Assembly: GCF_009377345.1 (NCBI RefSeq)
Contig: NZ_WBSL01000008.1
Span: 30,296 to 94,295 of the forward strand
Direction of reading: 5' to 3'
From: Deinococcus terrestris
GTDB lineage: Bacteria > Deinococcota > Deinococci > Deinococcales > Deinococcaceae
DNA length: 64,000 nucleotides
The translations under genes were made by a program, and so were the position numbers. Under the pieces are notes generated by a model that was not told where the DNA came from, did not search any database, and was given only the letters and a program-made list of their open reading frames with translations. How positions within the stretch are numbered: the stretch's first letter is position 1; each line of letters starts with the position of its first letter. Below, piece by piece: positions 23,701 through 32,224 of this stretch.

Positions 23701-25979
23701 TGCTCCAACTCGCCGAGTGGCAAGGGGGATTGCCGGGCCGCCGCCACCTGCGCCTGCCGCAGTTCCTGGTACTGCTCGGCGCTGGCAAGAAGACCCAGCA
23801 CCTCATCCAGAGGCCGGGATGCACGTAACCAGCCCTGTGCCTGACGGCGCGCCTGACGGACCCGGCCGTTCAGGAAGGCCAGTGGCGAGCGCCCCGCCGT
23901 GTCCAGAACCTCCCGGGTGTGCGCGAGGTCTGCCGATTCCGCGTCGAGGGCCTCCGGGTGCAAGTCCCGCAGCAGCTCTGCTTTCAGGGCCAGCAACTGC
24001 TCGCTCAGCTGGGCGACGTGGCTCAGGGTCTCCAGAACCCTGCCGGGTGCAGCGGGCACGGGCGTGTGGGCCGCACGGGCCTGCATCAGCCTCTGGGTCA
24101 GCTCACGTTCGAGGGAGAGAAAGGCGTCCTGACGGCCACGCATCATTTTCAGAGTGGCGAGGGCGTCTTCCCACCGAGCGGCCTCCACGGCCAGACCCCC
24201 CAGGTCCGGGGCCCCCAGCAGGGTCTGCAACTGCGTGATCAGCAGATGGACGTCAGGCAACCCCGCAGCTTCCGGAATCTGCCAGCTCTGGCCCTGGGCC
24301 AGTTCTGTGCGGAGAGCGTGCCCGTGCGTTTCAAGCAGCTCCAGGGCCGTAGCCAGGCGTGCACGTTCCTGGGGCAATTCCGCTGCCTTCGGGCTGCCCC
24401 AGAGGGTGAGCTGCTGCGGCAGGCCCCGCTGCGCAATCCACTCGGCGAGTTCTTGGGTCAGCTGCCGGGCCAGTGCCCACTGCTGATCGGTCCAGGTCAC
24501 AGTCCCGAAGGGTGGCCCGCCGCTCTGCAGCAACTGCTGGGCGTTGGAGAGTTGCGCTTGCAGCGCCAGCAGGCGTCCCATGGCCTCAAAGGGTGTGGTC
24601 CGTCCACTTCCAGCGGGAGTATTCAGGGCGTGGGGGACGTCCTGCAACTGCGAGACCAGCTCAGCCAACCGCGCGTCCTCTCCCTGGTCAGGGACCGTGA
24701 TGCGCCGCGCTTGCTGCATGGCCTGCTGCAGGGCGTCTCGCAGCGCCGTCTTCTTGGCGTCCTTGCTGTGCAGGGCCAGCACGGCGTGTCCCAGCCCCAC
24801 CTTGCGCAGGCGGTCTTCCACCACGCTCAGGGCCGCTTCCTTCTCCGCGACGAACAGCACTGTTTTGCCCTGCGCGACCAGGCCCGCGATCATGTTGGTG
24901 ATGGTCTGACTTTTCCCGGTCCCAGGCGGGCCCTGCAGCACCAGGTGCTGGCCCTGCAGCACGTGGTAGATCGCTTCGGCCTGCGAGCTGTCCGCGTCGA
25001 GCACGTGCCAGGCCCCAGGGCCCGTGGTGGCCTCGTCGAGGCTGTCCAGCACGGTGAGCCGCTCGTCGGACACCTGTCCGGCCAGCAGCGGCGCAATCAG
25101 GGGATGCTCGTGCGGCGTGAGTCCCTCGGGCCAGCTGCCCGGCAACAGGTCCCGGTACATCAGGAACTTCGAGAAGGAGAAAAAGCCCAGAAAGGCCATC
25201 TCGGTGTCGACGGACCACGTCACGCTGCGGGAGGTGGTCGTCTCGGGGGCAAACCAGTCCTCCAGGTCCGCTCCCGCCGATACGGGCGTCATGCGGCTGC
25301 GCAGCGCTTCTTCCACCTGCGTGAAGTAGCTGCTGGGCAGCAGGTCCTCGCTGGCGGGCAGCTCAGGAAGGGTGAGTCCCTGCTCCCGCAGTTTCATCGC
25401 CAGTGTGAGGTTGCCCTGCAACTCATCCCCGGTGTAGACCAGCCGGAACCCGTCCGAGCGCGCCTGGCGTTCCAGGGTCACCGGAATCAGGAGGAGGGGG
25501 GCGAGTCGTGGTGAGTACGGATCATCACTGGTTTTGCGGTCCTCGAACCAGCGCAACTGGCCCAGCCCCAGATACAGGCAGTGCAGGCCCTGTTCTTCCA
25601 GAAACTCGCGGCTGGTGCGGGCCGTCTGGATCAGGCGCTTTTGCAGGTCCAGGGAGTTGAGCGGCACCTGCACCTTCAGGTCGCCCTTGCGCAGCCCTGG
25701 CTGCCCTGCCCGCATGAACCCGGCGGGGTCCTCGTCGTCTTCCGGCAGGATGTCACGGGCGCCCTCGAAGACGACGGCGCGGCCCTCGGTCACCAGCGTG
25801 CGGAACAGCTCATCCAGCGATGGCGTCTGCAGTTCCAGACGCTTGGGTTTGAGCTTCCCCTTGGCGTCGCGGGTCACGAAATGCAGCAGCGGGTTGCGGG
25901 TACTGAGGTCGAGCAGCAACTCTCGGTGCCGGGCCAGGGCGAGGTTCACGGTCTCCTGGCGGCTGAGCGTATCGGTCAT
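20757..25979 (-). CDS. DUF4011-SF1 helicase-Vsr-like nuclease-DUF3320 protein (Hhe-like)
   Basis: 1740 residues. Order: DUF4011 start (ARHRELLLDLSTRNPLLHF, about 15-35); helicase motif I GPPGTGKSQTITNMI (about 350); a long helical insertion (about 400-1000); motif II VVIFDEASQVRPSDAL (about 1090); motifs IV-VI including NVQGDERDVIMISVGYG and RRLNVLITRARRRI. A Vsr/MTES_1575-like endonuclease follows (LGIELDGPRYQQARSVRDRDR, LGVFGWQILRLWSVEWF, about 1440-1490), then C-terminal DUF3320 winged-helix-like modules (about 1560-1640). Single proteins of this architecture are known anti-phage effectors (DUF4011-helicase-Vsr, Hhe). The ATG overlaps the stop of the upstream kinase gene (ATGA), so the kinase is coupled to it. 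It probably senses and cuts invading DNA. Confidence 0.85.
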   Translation of the reverse strand: MTDTLSRQETVNLALARHRELLLDLSTRNPLLHFVTRDAKGKLKPKRLELQTPSLDELFRTLVTEGRAVVFEGARDILPEDDEDPAGFMRAGQPGLRKGDLKVQVPLNSLDLQKRLIQTARTSREFLEEQGLHCLYLGLGQLRWFEDRKTSDDPYSPRLAPLLLIPVTLERQARSDGFRLVYTGDELQGNLTLAMKLREQGLTLPELPASEDLLPSSYFTQVEEALRSRMTPVSAGADLEDWFAPETTTSRSVTWSVDTEMAFLGFFSFSKFLMYRDLLPGSWPEGLTPHEHPLIAPLLAGQVSDERLTVLDSLDEATTGPGAWHVLDADSSQAEAIYHVLQGQHLVLQGPPGTGKSQTITNMIAGLVAQGKTVLFVAEKEAALSVVEDRLRKVGLGHAVLALHSKDAKKTALRDALQQAMQQARRITVPDQGEDARLAELVSQLQDVPHALNTPAGSGRTTPFEAMGRLLALQAQLSNAQQLLQSGGPPFGTVTWTDQQWALARQLTQELAEWIAQRGLPQQLTLWGSPKAAELPQERARLATALELLETHGHALRTELAQGQSWQIPEAAGLPDVHLLITQLQTLLGAPDLGGLAVEAARWEDALATLKMMRGRQDAFLSLERELTQRLMQARAAHTPVPAAPGRVLETLSHVAQLSEQLLALKAELLRDLHPEALDAESADLAHTREVLDTAGRSPLAFLNGRVRQARRQAQGWLRASRPLDEVLGLLASAEQYQELRQAQVAAARQSPLPLGELEQVPWALVTQLVDWLCRVPQPDTRTVTLAWQALGRALSGPTEVTAPQLDELLAREAAAQPDEHLHTLLGPHLRGFDTPWEDLTAKAEWLAHWQAQTHPTWVTTLVVGMANTPTLRTPLQDHLASLERHSSAVREALGEVRQLIQYPSFGGDALDRLLEQTRALQADRQALSAVVSWNNLAPRLKQAGLDRLLDLGAALPQGEGGRQLPAAAELLWYAELIDHAFQDRPVLAGFDRQRQDLRRRQFRQLDLDRFALNRLRVQQAYLQRVPQASGVGQVGILQREFAKKKRLLPIRDLMQVAGKAIQAIKPVFMMSPLSLANFIPLGSLTFDVVIFDEASQVRPSDALGSLLRGRQAVVVGDLKQLGPTNFFGKASGQDEEDEDDTAGLESLLSLFEAQYAGYRRSLTWHYRSQHESLIQTSNEAFYEGELVTFPSARGQADDLGLRYHHLDPREASFDRGGKRINRGEAEAVVEAVVRHARERPQESLAVVTFSAAQQKLIADRIEGLVPTLEEKTQRFFSETAPERFVVKNLENVQGDERDVIMISVGYGFAPDGRTGGVKFYRAFGPLGTADGWRRLNVLITRARRRIEVFANFLPEDITGLNDTDSHRGLHAFKQFLERSRGQGQQAAASTVQAEVGLPQQVAGVLRGAGYEVHEQVGSSASRIELAVVHPEKPGEYVLGIELDGPRYQQARSVRDRDRLREDVLGVFGWQILRLWSVEWFRDPESAREDLLARVRQAIQDAARPEPDAEPPRAEDAPSTDEDPWAWPAPDSNSLSLGGQTEESLWPDTVSESLVLQGAPYREAAATLHSSGEEFHKLDRQQLQLALVEIVRQEGPIHQEVLARRLMKAANITRKGVRVQDTIDSVLSFAVQTGQVERQGAFVCLPGLLEVLPRSRADRPANEQSLDYVSDLELLWTIHRVVGSAVGITRQELPSGCLELLGLKKVMADHRVRIDGLIEFALQSGVLTQQQGTLVLSGKQ

Positions 25980-28864
25980 GCGTGGGTCCTTTGCATCAGG
26001 GCAACGATGCGGTCGCGGGTGGTCTTGGTCAGGCGCGCGAAGCCCAGCAGACGCGCCACCGTCACCACTTGCGTGTCGGGAAACTGATACGAATACATGG
26101 ACTGCACGAGCCGCACGGCTTCCTGCAGTTCCTCATCGCACACCAGATCTACAGAACGGTGGGGCAGTCCGGCGCGGTCGCGCACAGGTGGCCGCGTCAT
26201 GCCAGGTGGCCACAGGAAATCGCCGCGCTGCACCACCTGTCCGTTCTGGACGGCCTTCTGCAGCACCTGCTCCAGGGCCGCAGCAATTCGCGAACCGACC
26301 TTGCCGACCCCGTGGGCGATCGCCACGCGGCGAAACACCTCGTGGCGGTGCACTGGGCCTTCGGCCTGCACCACTGCCTCCATCAGCGCGGCCAGGTCCG
26401 GTGCGGAGCGCCGGAGCAGATCTGTCTGAGGTTGAAGCGGCAGGACATGCTCCTGATAGGGCTCGGTGCCAGCGGTTCCCAGGGCCACGTCAGAAGGCGC
26501 GGCCGTGGTGCGGCTCGTCAGCAGCGCGGCCGCCGCGTGAAAGCCGTTGGTCAGCGGAGGAGGACCGCCGCCGGGCCCTGGCACTGGGGGTGTAATGGAC
26601 TCCGGAGACGTCACCGGAGCCGGGGAGGGCGGGGCAGGGGAGACAGAGACAGGGCGGGTCGACACCGGGGGCACGGTGGGCTTCATGGGCGGTTGAAGGT
26701 CCGGCAGGGTTTGGTCCTGAACCGGCGCGAGATGCAGCAGGTCCACACGGTGCAGCCCGGCCACGGCCAGCATGCGGCCGTCCCGGCTGATGCTGGCGCG
26801 TAGCCCCCGACCCCCGGGCGCGGGGTGCGCGGCCAGTGGCTGGCCACTCTGGACGTCGTACAGCAGCAGTTCGTCTCCCAGTACACCCAGCATGCGGCCA
26901 CCTGGATTGAAGAAGAGGGTCTGGACGTCCCAGGGTGCCGCGAACGCACCAGTTTCACGTCCGCTGACGACGTCCCACAGCAGGACGCGTGCACCGTGGG
27001 ACGTCGCGGCGCGCTGGCCGTCCTGACTGAGCGCGGCAGCAGTCACCGGAGCACCCGGAAGGGTCAGGGTCCGCAGTACCTTGAGGGTCTGGACCCGCAG
27101 CAGCGTCACGGCCGCAGCGTCTTGCCACAGCAGCAGTTGCCCGTCTGCAGAGAAGTGCAGGGCCTGGAGGTCAGCTTCCCGGCCCACCAGTTGCGCGACC
27201 TGGACCGTCCGCACCTCGCCGTTTTTTCCCACGAGAAGCTCACCCTCACGCCCGGCCGCCGCGAGCGTGCCCTGGTGGGCGGCCAGCCTGACGGGGACAA
27301 AGGCGAGATTCAGCGCCTCGTCCATCGCCTGTCCATGGAAATCCCAGCGCCTGACCTTCCCTCCGTGTGTCCCGGTGTACAGCCCCGTCCCGTCTGCGGC
27401 AGCCGCAGACGTGCCGCTGAGGTCCAGCAGCCGTGTGCCGCGGCCGCTGCCAAAGGCCTGGAAGCGCCCGCTGGTGCTCAGGGTCCACAGCACGTGCACG
27501 GGGTCAGCAAAGCCCAGTTGCACAACGTCCGCTGCCGCCAGCTCCAAGCTCTGAAAGCCCTGGAACTTCGCGGACAGGGCGGGCAGTGGGGGACGCTGGG
27601 ACCGGTTCGTGCTCGGCGCCCGCCAGACCTTGTCCGGCGTGGGCAGGTGAACGGGTTTCGGCAACGCGGCCAGGGCCTCGACCGCCAGGGCGAACTCCGG
27701 CAGCTCCCCGGGCCGGTCGTGCAGCGCCCGCACGACACCCGGGATGAGTCGGGCGAGTTCCTCAGCGGCGAGGCGCAGGTCACCGAACACCAGCAGCAGA
27801 CCCTCCTGCAGCAGCGGGAGAAGGTCGAGGCTGCGCTTCAGGGACGCTTCCAGGTCATCCGGGGTAGCCAGGCCCGGAAGTCGTCCCTCCCGGCGTGCCC
27901 ACAGGGCCAGCAGCGTCTGTGCCCACATCCGTCCAAAGGCGCTTTCGCTGACTGCGGGACTGGCGAGGCGCTGGCGCTGGAGTTCCTCAGCCAGTTCCAG
28001 CGCACCGTAATCCTCCCGGCCGCCCTGAAGCAGGGCCAAGAAGGCCTCTGCCGTCTGAGGCCGCTGGGCCGGCTGAATCTGCAGGCCCTGGTCGATGGCC
28101 CGGCGCAACCCAGGCGGGTACGTCGGGTCCATTACGGGCAGCGGCGCTTCGCCTTGCAGGCGCGCCACGGGGACAGGGGGCACCTTCGCCGTGATGGCAA
28201 ACAGCAGGGTGGCGGCCAAGGCGTACAGGTCGGTATACGGCCCGAATGTTCCCGTTTGCGCGTACTGCTCCAAGGGAGCGAAGCCGTGTGTGAGCACCAC
28301 CGACATCTCGATCTGCTGGTCCGGGGTATACGGCCGCGCCGCTCCAAAATCAATCAGCACCGGTGTGTCGTCCCGGGTCAGGAAAATGTTGTCGGGTTTG
28401 ATGTCGCGGTGCAGCAGTCCGGCACGGTGTACCACGTCCAGGGCACCGGCAAGTTGCCGGGCCATGCGTAGCGCCGTTTCCGGGTTGAGTGGGCCCTCGT
28501 CCCTCAGGCGCTGCATCAGGGTGCGGCCCTCGATAAAATCCATCACGATGTACGCGGTGTCGCGGTCCTGAAACACGTCTTGCACCCGGACCACATGCTC
28601 TGATGAAAACCGGGCCAGGGCCCGGGCTTCCTCCACGAAGCTGCGCAGCATGGTGCTGAAGTACTCCGGCGACAGGTTGCCCGGAAGCTGAAGACCGGTG
28701 GCGGTGCGGACACTGCCCTGCGGAAACAGCTCCTTGATCACGACCGTGCGCTGAAGCAGCGCGTCCCGCGCCTGATAGGTGATGCCGAAGCCGCCCTGCC
28801 CCAGTGTTCGGAGAATCTGGTAACGGGAACCTTGGAGGGGACTGGTGGGGGACAGAGCAGACAT
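25976..28864 (-). CDS. Ser/Thr protein kinase with beta-propeller and DUF3320-like C-terminus
   Basis: 962 residues from ATG 28864 (ribosome site GGAAAGGA). Hanks-type kinase at about 12-280: GQGGFG loop, Lys in VVIKEL, HRDIKPDNIF (about 155) and DFGAA are intact, so it should be active. A helical linker follows, then WD40-like repeats at about 440-740 (LHFSADGQLLLWQDAA, ALSQDGQRAATSHGARVLLWD, ASISRDGRMLAVAG), a Pro-rich spacer, and a C-terminal part (about 815-962) with VQAEGPVHRHEVFRRV and VLQKAVQNGQVVQRGDFLWPPG. The latter closely matches the DUF3320-like end of the downstream Hhe-like protein. The stop overlaps the start of that gene by 4 bp. Phosphorylation control of the helicase-nuclease is the obvious inference. 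No transmembrane helix seen. Confidence 0.82.
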   Translation of the reverse strand: MSALSPTSPLQGSRYQILRTLGQGGFGITYQARDALLQRTVVIKELFPQGSVRTATGLQLPGNLSPEYFSTMLRSFVEEARALARFSSEHVVRVQDVFQDRDTAYIVMDFIEGRTLMQRLRDEGPLNPETALRMARQLAGALDVVHRAGLLHRDIKPDNIFLTRDDTPVLIDFGAARPYTPDQQIEMSVVLTHGFAPLEQYAQTGTFGPYTDLYALAATLLFAITAKVPPVPVARLQGEAPLPVMDPTYPPGLRRAIDQGLQIQPAQRPQTAEAFLALLQGGREDYGALELAEELQRQRLASPAVSESAFGRMWAQTLLALWARREGRLPGLATPDDLEASLKRSLDLLPLLQEGLLLVFGDLRLAAEELARLIPGVVRALHDRPGELPEFALAVEALAALPKPVHLPTPDKVWRAPSTNRSQRPPLPALSAKFQGFQSLELAAADVVQLGFADPVHVLWTLSTSGRFQAFGSGRGTRLLDLSGTSAAAADGTGLYTGTHGGKVRRWDFHGQAMDEALNLAFVPVRLAAHQGTLAAAGREGELLVGKNGEVRTVQVAQLVGREADLQALHFSADGQLLLWQDAAAVTLLRVQTLKVLRTLTLPGAPVTAAALSQDGQRAATSHGARVLLWDVVSGRETGAFAAPWDVQTLFFNPGGRMLGVLGDELLLYDVQSGQPLAAHPAPGGRGLRASISRDGRMLAVAGLHRVDLLHLAPVQDQTLPDLQPPMKPTVPPVSTRPVSVSPAPPSPAPVTSPESITPPVPGPGGGPPPLTNGFHAAAALLTSRTTAAPSDVALGTAGTEPYQEHVLPLQPQTDLLRRSAPDLAALMEAVVQAEGPVHRHEVFRRVAIAHGVGKVGSRIAAALEQVLQKAVQNGQVVQRGDFLWPPGMTRPPVRDRAGLPHRSVDLVCDEELQEAVRLVQSMYSYQFPDTQVVTVARLLGFARLTKTTRDRIVALMQRTHA

Positions 28865-28996
28865 GATTCCTTTCCAGAGGTGGTGATGGTGAGAGGGGAC
28901 GGACTGTGGCGATCATGTCAGGTGTCGTCTGACACGCGGCTCACACCTGCAGGAGCAGGAGGCCCCGTGCCGGGCTTTGCCAGGGTGAGCCGCAGG

Positions 28997-31900
28997 TTAG
29001 GCCAAGGCCGCGTCAGGGGCTGACGCGAAAAGGCTGGCGTCGCACACCTGGCGGTACAGGCACAGGCGGCAAGCAGGGGCAGACGGCGTGGGCGTGAACA
29101 CGCCAGCCCGGATCCCCTGGGCTGCGTGGCGAGCCTGGGCCAGGCCACGCTCCACCTCGGCAGGGTTGAGGGTGTAGAGCACCTCCTGGCGCAGGTAGGC
29201 GAGGCTGGCCCGCTCAGCTCCCGTCGCTTGGAGGTAAAGGGCGAGCTGCGGTGCGTGATCGTCGGGGGAGACGCTGCGGTCCGTCTTGTAGTCCACGAGC
29301 CAGTGCCCGTAGTGGGCGTCGATGACCCCCTCAAATTGCAGGTCCTCAAACGTCAGACTCAGCGGCACTTCCCGCTGGGGGGGCTGGGTCGGCAGCGCAG
29401 CAAAGGCCGGACTCGACAGCGCGCCGGCCAGGGTCGCCACCTCCTGACGCTCCGCGTCCCTGAGGTGCGGGAAGCCTGCTCGGATGGCCGCTGCGCTCCA
29501 GCCCAGTTCAATGGCCTGGTGCACGGCAGAGCCGATCACCGCGCCGCCCGCCCGCCCGGTCCCCAGCGGTCCCGGCTCCGTCCACAGGGCGCTGAAGGGA
29601 GGCCGGCCCGCGACGTAGCGGTACCCGAAGGCGCGGGGGCAGTGCAGGTACGCGCCCAGGGACGTGACCGGCAGGCTCTCCGGGAGGGCCATGCTCTCCT
29701 GCATCCGGGCCCCGTGGACGCGCCCGGTGCGCCGGAGCGTCCACGGCTCGGGTCGCGGGATCCGGTGGTGCTCATAGGCGAACCGGGTCACGTCCTCCTG
29801 CGGAAAGCCGCGGGTGAGCGCAGCAACGTCGGGGGCCTGGCTGGGCTTGGCGGCCATGGTGAGAATGAGGGCGTCTGCGGCGCGGGTCAGCGCCACGTAC
29901 ATCAGGCGCTCGGCTTCGGAAGCCCGCCGCTCTGCCTGGAGGTCTTGCAGCTTGAGGTGCAGTGCCGGTTGCTGAGCGCCGGGCAGCCCCGGCACGCGCA
30001 GCGCCAATCCGCGCTCTGCGTCCATCAACAGGGGAGCGCTGTCCGCCCGACCCTGCTGCAACAGGTCCGGGACAATCACCACGGGAAACTCCAGACCCTT
30101 GCTGCCGTGAATGGTCATGATTTGCACGGCGTCGTCCGAGCCCAGGGTGGCCTCCGGCACCGGCAGGTCCAGGCGCAGGGCGTCCTGCAGTGCCAGCGCG
30201 GCGCTTTGCACGTCGGCGCGGCCCGCTGCGGCCCAGGTGTGCAGCAGGCTGAGGAACGCGTCGATGTTCGCCAGCCGCCGCATGCCGTCCGGAAGGCTCG
30301 CCATGACTGTGGCATGCTGCGTGCCTTCCAGCGCCAGCGTGACGAGTGCGCTGGCGGTGAGGCTGCCTCGCCGCTCGCACAGCGTCTGCAAGAGTGGGGG
30401 CGCCCCCGCAGCGTCCAGGGCCTGCCAGAGGCTGAAGCCGCGGGGCCGCGGGGCCGCCACGTCCCGCAGCCTCTCATCGGACCAGCCGAACATCGGGCTG
30501 CGCAGCACGGCGGCCAGCGCGAGGTCGTCCGCTGGCTGGGCGAGGAAGAAAAGAAGCTGGGTGAGGTCGCGCACTTCGGGTCGGTCGAGCAGGCCACGCC
30601 CCCCCTGCACCGCCGAGGGAATTCCAGCGTGGAAGAGCGCGCCCTCATACAGGGGCAGGTTGGTGCGGATGCGCAGCAGGACGGCGACGTCGCGGTACGT
30701 GAGCGGCCGGATCCGGCCACGCTCCTCGACGGTGCGGCCCTCGGCGAGCAGCGCCTGGATGCGGTGCGCGATCAGGTCCGCTTCCGCCGCGCGCAACTCG
30801 GTCACGCCCACGGGCCCCCTCACCACGTGAAGCTCGCAGGGTGGCGACGGGTGCGGCGCGTGCCGCCGGTGGGCCTGCAGCGGCGTGAAGCTCGCGGCGG
30901 TGGACCCAGCTCCGGACGGGCCAGGCATGAAGCTTTGGAAAAAGGTGTTGATCACCTCGACCAGCGGCGCGTGCGTCCGGAAGGAACGGTGGAGACTGAT
31001 GGTCGCCCCACCGCGGGCGGCAATCTGCGCGCGGGCTTCGCGGAAGGGGCGGACATCCGCGCCACGAAAGGCGTAGATGCTCTGCTTTTCATCCCCCACC
31101 ACCGTGAAGTTCACGCCCTCCGGGGCCAGGGCGGAGAGAATCTCCCACTGCAGTGGGCTGGTGTCCTGGAACTCGTCCACGCACACGGCCTTCCAGCGGG
31201 CCTGGTAGTACGCCCGCACCTCGTCATGCCTCAGCGTCCGCGCCGCGAGACGTTCGAGGTCCGCGAACGTCAGCACCTCCTGTTCCGCTTTCAGGGCGTT
31301 CAGCCGGCCCTGGGCATGCCCGTACAGCCGCGCGAGGACAGGCACCGCCTGAGCCTGCCACACCTCGGCCTCGAGGGGTCCCTGAGGCACAGAGAGCCGC
31401 TGCAAGGTCTGGACTGCTTTGTGGACCACGGCCTTGGCTGCACCCCAGACACGGGCGTTCCCGGCGTTGCTGCGCACCGAACGCAGGGCACCGTGCATGG
31501 CCGCCTGCCGGACTGTCCAGCTGCCCGTGACGGCCGCAGCCTGCAGGGCGGCCATCCGGGCGCGCTCGAGCCCGTCGTCAGGGTCACTGCTGGAGTGGCC
31601 GCGCAGAAGGTGCAGGGCGTCTTCCCAGCCTCCGGCGGCCTCCTGCGCCTGACGCTCCAGACGCTCCTCCAGGGCCTGCTGCCTGGCCTCATGTCCCGTG
31701 AGGCTCACCTGCAGGGCTGCCTCGGCGCGGTGGGGGTCGCGCAGCATCAGGGTCACTGCATCCAGCGCCAGCGCAGCGGGCACCGCGCCGAACGCCCCAG
31801 GCGGCAGCGTCGCGAGGACGTCCGGCAGCACCCCATCAAGCCACACGGCTGCCTGCGACTCGTCAAGCACCTGGAAGCGCAGCCCCGCTCCACTCTCCAC

Positions 31901-32224
31901 CGGGTGGTCGCGGATGATGCGCGCGCACAGCGCGTGGATGGTGCTGATCTGCGCGAGCGGCAGCGTCCGCGCGGCGGAGGCCAGCCGGGCGTCTCCACTT
32001 CGGTGCGCTTCTTCCTCCAGCAGGGTCTGCAACCGCGTGCGCAGCTCAGCCGCAGCCGCTTCGGTGAACGTCACCGCGACGAGTTCCTCCGGCTGCAGCC
32101 CTTCCTGCATCTGCCGCAGCAGCCGGCGGGTCAGCACGAACGTCTTGCCGCTGCCTGCCCCAGCGTCAATGGCGACGCTGCCCCCGAAGGTGATGCCCCG
32201 CTGTTGTTCGTCAGTGAGGGTCAC
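28997..32224 (-). CDS. AddA-like UvrD helicase-nuclease
   Basis: 1075 residues. The start is GTG 32224, overlapping the AddB-like stop (GTGA) with AAGGAG upstream. SF1A helicase motifs: AIDAGAGSGKTFVLT (about 15-30), VTFTEAAAAELRTRL (Ia), CVDEFQDTSPLQWE (II), VVGDEKQSIYAFRGADV (III), MTIHGSKGLEFPVVIV (V) and MYVALTRAADALI (VI). The C-terminal RecB-type PD-(D/E)XK nuclease has FEGVIDAHYGHWLVDYKTD (about 965-985) and QLALYLQA. Cysteines CRLCLYRQVC near the end plus an earlier CPRAF may hold an iron-sulfur cluster. With the AddB-like partner it should form a double-strand-end resection enzyme, acting in repair or in degradation of foreign DNA. 132 bp separate it from the kinase gene. Confidence 0.85.
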   Translation of the reverse strand: MTLTDEQQRGITFGGSVAIDAGAGSGKTFVLTRRLLRQMQEGLQPEELVAVTFTEAAAAELRTRLQTLLEEEAHRSGDARLASAARTLPLAQISTIHALCARIIRDHPVESGAGLRFQVLDESQAAVWLDGVLPDVLATLPPGAFGAVPAALALDAVTLMLRDPHRAEAALQVSLTGHEARQQALEERLERQAQEAAGGWEDALHLLRGHSSSDPDDGLERARMAALQAAAVTGSWTVRQAAMHGALRSVRSNAGNARVWGAAKAVVHKAVQTLQRLSVPQGPLEAEVWQAQAVPVLARLYGHAQGRLNALKAEQEVLTFADLERLAARTLRHDEVRAYYQARWKAVCVDEFQDTSPLQWEILSALAPEGVNFTVVGDEKQSIYAFRGADVRPFREARAQIAARGGATISLHRSFRTHAPLVEVINTFFQSFMPGPSGAGSTAASFTPLQAHRRHAPHPSPPCELHVVRGPVGVTELRAAEADLIAHRIQALLAEGRTVEERGRIRPLTYRDVAVLLRIRTNLPLYEGALFHAGIPSAVQGGRGLLDRPEVRDLTQLLFFLAQPADDLALAAVLRSPMFGWSDERLRDVAAPRPRGFSLWQALDAAGAPPLLQTLCERRGSLTASALVTLALEGTQHATVMASLPDGMRRLANIDAFLSLLHTWAAAGRADVQSAALALQDALRLDLPVPEATLGSDDAVQIMTIHGSKGLEFPVVIVPDLLQQGRADSAPLLMDAERGLALRVPGLPGAQQPALHLKLQDLQAERRASEAERLMYVALTRAADALILTMAAKPSQAPDVAALTRGFPQEDVTRFAYEHHRIPRPEPWTLRRTGRVHGARMQESMALPESLPVTSLGAYLHCPRAFGYRYVAGRPPFSALWTEPGPLGTGRAGGAVIGSAVHQAIELGWSAAAIRAGFPHLRDAERQEVATLAGALSSPAFAALPTQPPQREVPLSLTFEDLQFEGVIDAHYGHWLVDYKTDRSVSPDDHAPQLALYLQATGAERASLAYLRQEVLYTLNPAEVERGLAQARHAAQGIRAGVFTPTPSAPACRLCLYRQVCDASLFASAPDAALA

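Noticed and set aside
28915..28937. GTGTC-GTCT-GACAC dyad upstream of the kinase gene as a member of the 17-bp family
   Set aside because: Arms and spacing differ; at most an unrelated operator or weak terminator for the AddA-like gene.
29010..29026. A fifth copy of GCGTCA-N5-TGACGC
   Set aside because: It lies inside the last codons of the AddA-like gene (SAPDAALA) and its centre (GGGGC) differs from the others; likely chance.
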